From NCBI GenBank assembly GCA_963774345.1, contig CAVZFB010000057.1, positions 62,001 through 126,000 on the forward strand: a stretch of DNA of 64,000 nt, written 5' to 3'. The position numbers and the translations under genes were made by a program. Below are positions 8,467-15,146 of the stretch, in pieces (position 1 is the stretch's first letter; each line of letters starts with the position of its first letter). Source of the DNA: AP-15 sp963774345. Lineage in GTDB: Bacteria > Pseudomonadota > Alphaproteobacteria > ATCC43930 > CGMCC-115725. The notes under the pieces were generated by a model, which did no database searches, was not told where the DNA came from, and saw nothing but the letters and a program-made list of their open reading frames with translations.

Positions 8467-8529
8467 CCCGATGGTCGGGAAGGGCGCAGACTGGCAGGCG
8501 ACTGAAATGGGGCGACGATAGAGGAATTT

Positions 8530-8541
8530 GTGACGCGTCAC
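8530..8541. promoter_or_regulatory. GTGACGCGTCAC palindrome upstream of a small gene
   Basis: A perfect 12-base palindrome lies in the 228-base gap before the gene at 8695. Related half-sites follow (GCGCGTCAC near 8553 and ACGTGACG near 8619, the latter next to an AT-rich TTAAATATAA). The arrangement looks like a multi-site operator or promoter, but no regulator can be named. Confidence 0.3.
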
Positions 8542-8694
8542 TCGGGCGCTGTTGCGCGTCACTGCAGCGTTATCGAAGAGCCCGTTCTCTTTGCGACAAG
8601 GCCTACTTAAATATAACGTGACGTGAGGCAAACGTCGATCGGAGGACGCCAGTCGCACGGTCGAAGGTGAAAAGATAATGGTAGCTTTAGACAC

Positions 8695-8988
8695 GTGAGC
8701 ACCGAACCAGACCGGTCAAAGCGCTCACCATCGGCAGAGCGGATGAGGCGGGTTCGCGAACGTCGGAGACGTGGCACCCGCCTCGTCGCGATTGAGCTCT
8801 ATGGTCCCGACACCGCCGCGCTCGTGCATCTTGGCTGGATAACCTCCGCCGACTGTGACCGAGAAACATTAGAGGCGTCGTTCTGTGCTTTCGTAGACCA
8901 AGCGCTCGCGTTGCGGGTAACACCGACCCGCCGCGCTAGAAGGCGCGGGCCGGATATCGTCGCGACGGCGGCCGTTTCGCGCATCTGA
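8695..8988 (+). CDS. Small Arg-rich hypothetical protein, accessory-region associated
   Basis: The start is GTG at 8695. The 97-residue product begins with a very basic stretch (SAERMRRVRERRRRGTR), continues with a strand-helix section LVAIELYGPDTAALVHLGWI and SADCDRETLEASFCAFVDQA, and ends basic. The basic N-terminus suggests nucleic-acid binding. Similar short proteins with an RMRRxRERRRRG start occur in alphaproteobacterial mobile regions, function unknown. The gene ends exactly where the left copy of the 0.73-kb repeat begins. Confidence 0.55.
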   Translation: MSTEPDRSKRSPSAERMRRVRERRRRGTRLVAIELYGPDTAALVHLGWITSADCDRETLEASFCAFVDQALALRVTPTRRARRRGPDIVATAAVSRI

Positions 8989-9719
8989 GCGTCTCCTTTT
9001 TAGAACTGCAGCCCAGCCTGGCATTCGGGCAGCCCCGCGATTGTCACCAGGAATCTGGCGGCCGCTTCCGTCGACAGGCCGAACCGGCCAGCCTCGGCAT
9101 TGGCGAGCTGCGGGCGGCTGATCCCAATACGGCGGGCGACCGCCTCCTGCGAAACGCAGGCTCCACGGCGACGCTCGCGTGACTAGGCCCGCAGCTCCGG
9201 CGGCACGATCCCGCTGCGGAATACCGTCGCTGCCTCAGGCAGCTCGACCTCGATGATCGGCCCGGGCGCGGGCTCGCTGACATCGGCGGACGATACGGTT
9301 TCGGCCTCGGCCGGGATGGGTTGTTCGATTACCTCGAAGAGCGCGAGCGGACCAAGCTTGCCGGTCAGCCACCCTGCAATGTCGGCGATCCGCCGGGGGT
9401 CGTAGACGACCCGCTGCCGGCGGCGGCCGCGGCCCGTGAGCTGGTATTGGGCCGACAGGAGGTTACCCCCGGTTTCGTATAAGTAATACTCATAGGAAAA
9501 AGGGGGTAAGCTCGTCCGTCTGTGCTCGACCGCTTTCGTTGTCAGCCCGGCGACCTTCGCGGCGTGTGCCGCAGCCTCCAGAACCGCGCCGTGGCGTGCC
9601 AGGATCTCGTCGTCGACGCTTGGCGCGCGCCATTGCTCGATCGTATCGGACACCAACCCCGGCACCGGCACATTGCCGAGCAGGATCACCTCCACCGGAT
9701 TGGCAACAGTACGGCTGAC
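8989..9719. repeat. 0.73-kb direct repeat, copy 1 (partner 19918-20648)
   Basis: This stretch matches 19918-20648 in the same orientation at a constant offset of 10929 bases. The right 537 bases (9183-9719) show no difference on visual comparison. The left part (8989-9182) has about 12 substitutions. It carries the 3' end of the toprim/helicase gene and its downstream HTH frame. Homology ends abruptly at 9719, inside the gene. Confidence 0.9.
9000..9719 (-). pseudogene. Truncated second copy of the toprim/helicase 3' end with its HTH tail
   Basis: On the minus strand, 9695-9183 encodes the last 170 residues of the protein found in full at 20112-23435, including SYEYYLYETGGNLLSAQYQL and ending VPPELRA before a TAG. 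In the same frame beyond that amber codon, 9182-9000 encodes SRERRRGACVSQEAVARRIG and SRPQLANAEAGRFGL, an XRE-type helix-turn-helix, ending at a TAA. The 5' nine-tenths of the gene is missing and unrelated DNA with an IS5 remnant abuts it. It is the residue of a second related element or of a partial duplication. Confidence 0.75.
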
Positions 9720-9942
9720 GCCGGAGTTCTCATGCCCGTGGAGCCGTGATTTCTAATTAGTCGTCCGTGAAGAATGGCGGTGGGCGCAGTTTGGTGCGGG
9801 CTGGGCGCTGAGTTGAAGTAATCGAATTTGCAGGAAAGGGGAAGGGGTGGTTTTGGGCGGAGATTTCCGGCGATTTGGGATTTCCGTTTTAGGCAAATCA
9901 TGGCAAGGGGTGTGGCGGGTCATCGGCGTAGGCGGGGACGCG

Positions 9943-10395
9943 GTGGCAAGACCACGAGACAATCGGCAAAAGGACCTGCTGCGGCCGGCTGTGGAAGACA
10001 TCATCGACCTCGGGCACCCGCTGGTGCGGCTTGCGCGCGAGATTGATTGGGGGGTTCTCGATCGACCGCTCGTCATTGACCCATTGGCGCCAGCGGCTGG
10101 GTGAGAAGCCGCTCGCGGCTCTGGTCTAGGAAAGCGTGGCGGTGGCGCACAAGACCGGGGCGCTGACGACGCGCGACCTCGAGCGGGTAGTGGTCGACAC
10201 GACGGTGCAGCCAAAAGCGATCGCCCACCCGACCGACGCGCGGCTGTGCCATCGCGCCTTGGAGAAGCTGGTCGATCTGGCCAAGCGCAACAATGTGCCG
10301 CTGCGGCAGAGCTATCGGCGCTTGGCCAAGCGCGCAGCGATCATAGTTGGGCGCTACACCCACGCCAAAGGCTATCGCGGCCACAACCATCAGCA
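9943..10395 (+). mobile_element. IS5-family transposase remnant with internal deletion and nonsense codon
   Basis: From GTG 9943 the frame reads QKDLLRPAVEDIIDLGHPLV and LAREIDWGVL, the N-terminus of IS5-group transposases. It then jumps, with a frame change, to DRSSLTHWRQRLGEKPLAAL. After LAALV there is a TAG where related proteins usually have Gln, then ESVAVAHKTGALTTRDLERV and VVDTTVQPKAIAHPTDARL (with the DTT/DAR catalytic region) up to GRYTHAKGY. The centre and the C-terminus are missing. No convincing terminal repeats are seen. Confidence 0.7.
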
Positions 10396-10785
10396 CAAAT
10401 TCCGCGTCTGGATCACCGGCCAAGTCCGCCTCGTTCTTCACGGACGACGATTTAGTCGAGTCCCGCGCCGTCCCTTTGACGGGGTCGACGAGGTCAATAT
10501 CGATGCGGTCGAGGACCTTCCCGCCGAGCCCCCCAACTGCTCTTATAGCGGCCTCGGAGTGACCGATGACGCCGATGAATGCCGGCACAACTCCCCCATT
10601 GCGTTCCCCAAAGCTCCTCGAGGCCAGTAACAGGTTGGCTCCTTTTTCGTTCTAGGGGTGAGGGGCGCCAGGATGAAACTAGCATCCCCTAATTAAAAAG
10701 GGGACGCGTTTCAAACCCTACGTAAGCGTACGGATGCCCGACGGCGATCCGGGAAAGGGTATCGGGGCCGGCCGGGTTTGGGTGA
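10396..10785. other. Unassigned 390-bp stretch after the IS5 remnant
   Basis: Open frames exist on both strands but neither product resembles a known protein, and the transposase similarity stops at about 10395. An AT-rich segment (CTAATTAAAAAGGG) occurs near 10690, close to the 3' end of the deacetylase gene. I see no terminator hairpin, tRNA or repeat here. Confidence 0.3.
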
Positions 10786-11733
10786 TCAGCCTCCCGCGGT
10801 CACCAGACTTTTGACGGTGCGGAACAGCGCGTGGGCGCCGCTCAAATAGGCCTCGAACGCGGCCTCGGAAACCAGACGGCCGTCGAGAAACCGGCGCAGC
10901 CGATAGGGATTGGCGCCCGGCGGGTTGATCCCGCTCTCGGTCAGGGTCGCCGAACCGACCCCGGCAGCTTCGAGAACCGCAACCGCGGAGGAATGAGCCT
11001 GCCCGCTCGGATAACAGAAGTGTCGAAAGCTCTGCTCCGGCCGGCCGCACGCTTTGGCCAATGCCGCCCGGTTGTCGGCGATCTCGCATTCGAGATGGTC
11101 GGAGGCCACAGTGGACGAGCGGTGGCGATGGGTGTGCAATTGGATGTCCAGGCCGCGCCGGTCGGCCGCGCCGATCTCGGCCGCGCTCATCAGATGAAAC
11201 TGGCGGCTTTCCCACCACTCATCCGTGGTCACGCCAAACCGGGCGGCGCATGCGCGCAGCGCCTGCTCGCGTTGCGCCAGCGAGGGCAGCTTCACGATCT
11301 CGGCGATGATCGCGAACCGCTCGCTCGGCGATCGGCCGGCGCGTCGCAAGATGTAATCGACAACCACATTGACCACCGGGATCTGGTGGTCGGCGTACCA
11401 CGTCGTCACATAAACGGTCGCCGGCAAGGCCAGTCCTTCGAGGATCGGCAGCATATGGCTGTAGGTCGAGCTCCAGCCGTCATCGATGGTGATCACCACC
11501 GCGTGGTCCGGTAAACTGCCGTCCTCAAGCCGCTGCACCGCCTCGGCGAGCGGCAAGACCGGATAGCGCGAATTCCGCAACCAGGTCATCCGCCGCTCGA
11601 ATTGTTCCGGCTGCATGAATAAATGATTGCCGTACTGATACCCCGGCGTCGTCCACAACCCATGATAGGCCAGGATCCGCAGGCTTTTGCGCGACACCCG
11701 CCGCGACAGGGCGAACAGCAGCCCCTCTTTCAT
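10786..11733 (-). CDS. Polysaccharide deacetylase (NodB-homology, CE4)
   Basis: The 315-residue product starts MKEGLLFALSRR and has the CE4 signatures: LAYHG at 21-25, TIDDGWSS at 82-89 (catalytic and metal-binding Asp pair), HTHRHR near 195-205 (metal His pair) and a late CYPSG. It should remove N- or O-acetyl groups from an extracellular or periplasmic polysaccharide. Such deacetylases accompany exopolysaccharide loci, including those linked to PEP-CTERM/exosortase systems, and a PEP-CTERM remnant lies directly upstream. The chosen ATG at 11733 overlaps the stop of a 34-codon frame (TGATG), suggesting translational coupling. The frame stays open further upstream but without homology. Confidence 0.85.
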   Translation of the reverse strand: MKEGLLFALSRRVSRKSLRILAYHGLWTTPGYQYGNHLFMQPEQFERRMTWLRNSRYPVLPLAEAVQRLEDGSLPDHAVVITIDDGWSSTYSHMLPILEGLALPATVYVTTWYADHQIPVVNVVVDYILRRAGRSPSERFAIIAEIVKLPSLAQREQALRACAARFGVTTDEWWESRQFHLMSAAEIGAADRRGLDIQLHTHRHRSSTVASDHLECEIADNRAALAKACGRPEQSFRHFCYPSGQAHSSAVAVLEAAGVGSATLTESGINPPGANPYRLRRFLDGRLVSEAAFEAYLSGAHALFRTVKSLVTAGG

Positions 11734-11837
11734 CAAGCTACACCGAGAATTGTAGCCGATCGAAGTAAGTGCCACAGAACGATCGAAGCAGGCAGCAGGG
11801 CAGTAGCGGCCACCAACGTAAAAAGAGAAGCGAGCAT
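11733..11837 (-). CDS. 34-residue membrane peptide overlapping the deacetylase start (GT2 N-terminal stub or leader)
   Basis: An ATG at 11837 gives MLASLFTLVAATALLPASIV and then LWHLLR, one hydrophobic helix, ending in a TGA that overlaps the deacetylase ATG. The start resembles the N-terminal membrane anchor of family-2 exopolysaccharide glycosyltransferases. It may be a truncated remnant of one, or a coupled leader peptide. Confidence 0.35.
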   Translation of the reverse strand: MLASLFTLVAATALLPASIVLWHLLRSATILGVA

Positions 11838-11844
11838 GGCATTT

Positions 11845-12065
11845 GCTTTGGAAAGCGATGGCGGACTGCTGCGAAACCGAGCAAGCCCGGCGACCAGGAG
11901 GTGAAGGTTGCTCGGCTCCGGGACCGCCGGTGCCGCCGAACCGGGGAAATCTGTGCCCCATAACACCTGAGCACGATGAGGTTCGGTTCCTGACTGGGGA
12001 TTCCAGACCAAAACTCTATCGGTTCGGCTGCACTGTGTTATCGCTATCCAGCGTGAACACCGCAT
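11845..12065 (-). pseudogene. PEP-CTERM protein C-terminal remnant
   Basis: The minus frame from 12065 ends in AAPAVPEPSNLHLLVAGL, the Val-Pro-Glu-Pro sorting motif plus the start of the hydrophobic helix. With one extra G removed near 11888 it continues LGFAAVRHRFPKQ, giving the full PEP-CTERM tripartite end (motif, helix, basic tail). The mature domain upstream is too short, about 35 residues, and has no signal peptide. Such proteins are sorted by exosortase; no exosortase is in the window. Confidence 0.5.
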
Positions 12066-12174
12066 GCGTTCCTCCCAAGGTTCTCCGCTTTGTCGGCTTT
12101 CGCACCAGCGGTTTGGTATCTAGTTGTGTGAATATTAGGCCATTATCCTTTCAATGACCTTACAGGGCGTCCCC

Positions 12175-12510
12175 AAAGGTGCATTTGAAATCGCTCGATG
12201 CCCGCGAACAGTGCACGCTGCTGTCGACCAGGACGACCTTGGTCCGACGGCTGCGCAATACGAGAGTAGCGTGCGCGGTATGCTGCGGGGTGTTGGGTTC
12301 CGCTTCCTTTGGGGGCCCGATGGGCATGGAGCGTCCGCGAAGCTCTCGCCGGCAACCCGATGCTGCTTGCGATCATCGACCCGTTGCTTGACGCCGCCAG
12401 GGAACTGCGCGATCAGCTCGCCATTCTGGAAAAGCGCGTCGGGACGCGCACGTCAGGACCCCCGCCTGTCGCCGATTGATGACCATGCCCGGGGTCGGCG
12501 AAGCAGCTTC
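12175..12510 (+). mobile_element. IS110-family transposase middle fragment
   Basis: LKSLDAREQCTLLSTRTTLV followed by RRLRNTRVACAVCCGVLG, then (other frames) AGNPMLLAIIDPLLDAAREL and ARQDPRLS and LMTMPGVGE. These are the middle region of an IS110 transposase, from the linker to the start of the transposase_20 domain, broken by at least two frame changes. It corresponds to the part missing from the IS110 piece at 822-1317, though a common origin is not shown. Confidence 0.6.
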
Positions 12511-12536
12511 ATAGTGCTCACTATCGGTTGGGTGAG

Positions 12537-12965
12537 GTGACTTTCCGTTACGGATTTCATCCTCATTGCGGCGAAACGGTCATTGTCACGGGGCGTAATC
12601 GCCATGGCGACGAAGTTGCTCTGACCGTCCGCCAGCCGGACGGCACGCTGACGCAACTGCCGATCTGGATGACAGAGGATCGGGCGGCGGCGATGATAGT
12701 GACAGAGGTTCCGCGTTTATCATTGGCGTGTTTACGCGAACTGCGCCTTGAGCTCGATGCCTTGCAAAGCTTGCTGTGCGACGACTCTCCTCGCGAAGGA
12801 GACGAGCGTGCCGCATCCGCAGCCGAGTTATCGCCAATCCGATCTCTTCGCGCTCAAGGATCCGCTGGTGCCGATAGCAGCGTCGGAGCGGACGAAGCTG
12901 CTGCAACTGGTGAGCGCGCTTCTGGTCGAGACGCTGGCAGTCATGCTGCAGGCGGTTCAATGTGA
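12537..12965 (+). CDS. DUF5372-like small protein of mobile elements
   Basis: The GTG at 12537 opens VTFRYGFHPHCGETVIVTGR followed by RQPDGTLTQLPIWMTEDRAA and LACLRELRLELDALQSLL. The pattern (FHPxxG near the start, DG...LP.WMT in the middle) matches small proteins that accompany recombinase-type transposons in alphaproteobacteria, sometimes called DUF5372; their role is unknown. The C-terminal third is low-complexity and overlaps a second frame at 12808. The end runs a few bases past the junction with the adenylate cyclase gene, so the native tail may be lost. Confidence 0.5.
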   Translation: MTFRYGFHPHCGETVIVTGRNRHGDEVALTVRQPDGTLTQLPIWMTEDRAAAMIVTEVPRLSLACLRELRLELDALQSLLCDDSPREGDERAASAAELSPIRSLRAQGSAGADSSVGADEAAATGERASGRDAGSHAAGGSM

Positions 12966-14532
12966 TCGGAATCATGTGCGAACGTTGCGGCCAGGGCGGC
13001 GTCAATTCCGGCCGATAGGTCGCAACCACCAGCATCGCCGCCGTCGGCGCCTGCTCGATCAGCATGCCCAAGGTTTCCAATGTCGTCGGGTCGGCCCAGT
13101 GCAAATCCTCCCAGGCCATCAGCACCGGGGTGCCTTCGGCCGTTTCGATCAGCCAGGCAATGATCGCATCGAGGGTCGCATTGCGCTCCTGCTGCGCCGT
13201 CATCTGAAGGTGCGGATAGCGGTCCTCGGGCACCGGCACGGACATCAAATCGGCGAACAGCCGCACACTCTCGGCGAGGGGCAAGGTCTTGAAGCCGGCG
13301 AGCCCGGCTTCGAGCTTCGCCAGGTGCTGAGGTGCCGTATCCTCCGGCTGCCAGCCGAACACGCGCTTCAAATGTTCGATGATCGGATGAAAGGCGCTCG
13401 CCGTGTGAAACGGCGAGCAGCGGAGCGCCACCCAGATGTGATCCTTGCCGGCCGCCTCTCTTAGGCCCTCCGCCAGGCGGGACTTGCCGACCCCGGCTTC
13501 CCCCTGGATCAGCACAACCTGGCCGCGGCCATGGCTACTGCCCTCCCAGGCCCGCAATAGCAGCCCCATCTCCTCCTGGCGCCCAACGAGGGGTGCGGCA
13601 CTCCCGGTTCGCGTTGCGGCAAACCGGCTCTCGACATCGCGCGCCGACAATACGCGCCAGGCCGGCATCGGCTCGGCGAACCCCTTGAGCTCAGATGCGC
13701 CCAGATCCTCGAGGTCGAAGTGATCGCCGAGCATCGCGCGCGTCGCCGCGCTGACGACGATCTGGTTCGGCTGCGCCAACGCCTGCAGGCGTGCGGCGAG
13801 GTTCGGGGTCTCGCCGACGACCGCGGTCTCCGATGCGGTGCCCTCACCGATCTGGTCGCCGACGATCACAGGCCCAGTGGCGATGCCGATCCGCACCGCG
13901 AGCTCGACCCCGGCCGGCCGGCGGATTGCGGCATTCAGCTCCGCCATCGCCTCGACGATATCGAGACCCGCCCGCACCGACCGCTCGGCCTCGTCCTCAT
14001 GGGCGCGCGGGTAGCCGAAATAGACCAGGATGCCGTCGCCCATGTACTTGGCGACAAAGCCGTCATAGCGCCGGATCGCGGCGCTGCACCGGCTCTGATA
14101 CGACGCGATGACATCGCGCAAATCTTCGGGGTCCATCCCGGTGGAGAGCGCCGTCGATCCGACGAGGTCGCAAAACATCACCGTCAGCTGGCGGCGCTCG
14201 GCCTCCGATGCCGCGGCGACCGCGGCCGGCGCCAGCGCGACCGGCAGGTCGCGCTGCGCCGCAGGGGCGGTCGGCTTTTCAGCGTGCCGCAAGGCCGGCA
14301 ATGGTTGCGGCAGCGCCGTACCCTCGGGTCGGGCCAGGCGTCCCTCGGACGCCAATACGAGACGCTTGCCGTCGACATCGGCCGCGAGTCGCTTGATCCC
14401 GATCAGCTCGCTACGGAGTTCTTCAAGACCGTCGTCATCGAGGCCGAAGGTGAGCTTTATCCGGCGATAGGAGATGCTGCCCTCGGTGACGAGGCACCAG
14501 AGGACCTCTTTCAGGACCCGCGCAAAATTCAC
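12586..14532 (-). CDS. Class III adenylate/guanylate cyclase fused to an AAA/ATPase domain, 3' truncated by mobile DNA
   Basis: From ATG 14532, residues 1-60 form a small helical domain, about 112-300 a class III nucleotide cyclase (LTVMFCDLVGSTALS with metal Asp122, KYMGDGILVYFG with Asp166), and from 315 an ATPase with Walker A GEAGVGKS at 344-351 and Walker B LMAWEDLHWAD. Similarity stops at about residue 526, after RSHMIPITLNRL (position about 12955); the remaining 120 codons are antisense to the transposon-accessory genes. Family members of this type run to about 1000 residues or more, with TPR repeats, so at least 450 residues are gone. Cyclase activity could persist. The gene is downstream of the histidine kinase and response regulator on the same strand. 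Confidence 0.8.
   Translation of the reverse strand: MNFARVLKEVLWCLVTEGSISYRRIKLTFGLDDDGLEELRSELIGIKRLAADVDGKRLVLASEGRLARPEGTALPQPLPALRHAEKPTAPAAQRDLPVALAPAAVAAASEAERRQLTVMFCDLVGSTALSTGMDPEDLRDVIASYQSRCSAAIRRYDGFVAKYMGDGILVYFGYPRAHEDEAERSVRAGLDIVEAMAELNAAIRRPAGVELAVRIGIATGPVIVGDQIGEGTASETAVVGETPNLAARLQALAQPNQIVVSAATRAMLGDHFDLEDLGASELKGFAEPMPAWRVLSARDVESRFAATRTGSAAPLVGRQEEMGLLLRAWEGSSHGRGQVVLIQGEAGVGKSRLAEGLREAAGKDHIWVALRCSPFHTASAFHPIIEHLKRVFGWQPEDTAPQHLAKLEAGLAGFKTLPLAESVRLFADLMSVPVPEDRYPHLQMTAQQERNATLDAIIAWLIETAEGTPVLMAWEDLHWADPTTLETLGMLIEQAPTAAMLVVATYRPELTPPWPQRSHMIPITLNRLQHDCQRLDQKRAHQLQQLRPLRRCYRHQRILEREEIGLAITRLRMRHARLLREESRRTASFARHRAQGAVRVNTPMINAEPLSLSSPPPDPLSSRSAVASACRPAGGRSEQLRRHGDYAP
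12808..12957 (+). CDS. Overlapping small transposon-accessory ORF, 3' truncated
   Basis: GTG at 12808 is preceded by GAAGGAG. It reads VPHPQPSYRQSDLFALKDPL and then ASERTKLLQLVSALLVETLA, resembling the short second ORF often found after DUF5372-like genes in recombinase transposons. It is in a different frame from the preceding gene. The similarity ends at about 12955 where the cyclase gene begins on the other strand; the frame stays open beyond. Confidence 0.4.
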
Positions 14533-14747
14533 AGTTTCGCCCCGCTTGCCGCAGCCTTCGTCCTTGTTCCCGGACGGTCGTTACCGCGCGCCTGAAGTTC
14601 CGTAGCCCGCCACCAATCTAGGAGCCGCGCGAGCGGCCCGCCGTTCGCGGGACAGCGACTGAACCGCTGGAGTCGACCCAAAACGACCTTCATAACCTCG
14701 CCACTCGATGATCGGCGAGGCCGGCAAGCGGACATTCAACAATGCCT

Positions 14748-15146
14748 TCACCTGTTGTAGTCGGCTGCCGCGGGGAGCTGGCGCAGTTGCTCCTTCAACC
14801 GCTCAAAATCGACCGGCTTGGTGAGGAATTCGGCGGCGCCGAGCTCGCTGGCGCGGCGGCGGCGTTCGTCGTCGCCATAGGCGGTGACCATCATCACCGG
14901 GAGGTCGGGGAAGCGGCGCCTGATTTCGCCCAATAAGGTCAGTCCGTCCATGCCCGGCATGTTGATGTCCGACAGGATCACGATCAACTGCGGCTCGATT
15001 TCGGCAGCCAGCCGTTCGAGCGCCTGCTCACCCGAGGTCGCGAAGTGCATGACGTAGGTGCCCTGGCGCACCTCGCGGCGAAAGTGCTGGCGGAACAGAT
15101 CGGCGACATCGGGCTCGTCGTCGACGACCAGGATGCTGACGCTCAT
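14748..15146 (-). CDS. Single-domain response regulator (REC)
   Basis: The 132-residue protein is one receiver domain: acidic pocket VVDDEPD, phosphoacceptor Asp in ILSDINMPGMDG near 57, the conserved Thr in MMVTAYGD and Lys in TKPVDF. There is no output domain. Its ATG overlaps the TGA of the histidine kinase gene (ATGA), so the two are translationally coupled and almost certainly form a phosphorelay pair. Such stand-alone REC proteins act through protein contact or pass phosphate onward. Confidence 0.9.
   Translation of the reverse strand: MSVSILVVDDEPDVADLFRQHFRREVRQGTYVMHFATSGEQALERLAAEIEPQLIVILSDINMPGMDGLTLLGEIRRRFPDLPVMMVTAYGDDERRRRASELGAAEFLTKPVDFERLKEQLRQLPAAADYNR

Noticed and set aside
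9000..10130. TAG reassigned to a sense codon, since two TAGs lie at likely sense positions (20112 and about 10125)
   Set aside because: Several intact or reconstructed genes end normally at TAG (ribB-like at 53341, MFS at 54703, SGNH hydrolase at 26382), so no genome-wide recoding; one case is in a dead transposase.
10420..10588. Minus-strand protein starting MPAFIGVIGHSEAAIRAV
   Set aside because: It runs antisense into the IS5 remnant, has no family resemblance and no ribosome site.
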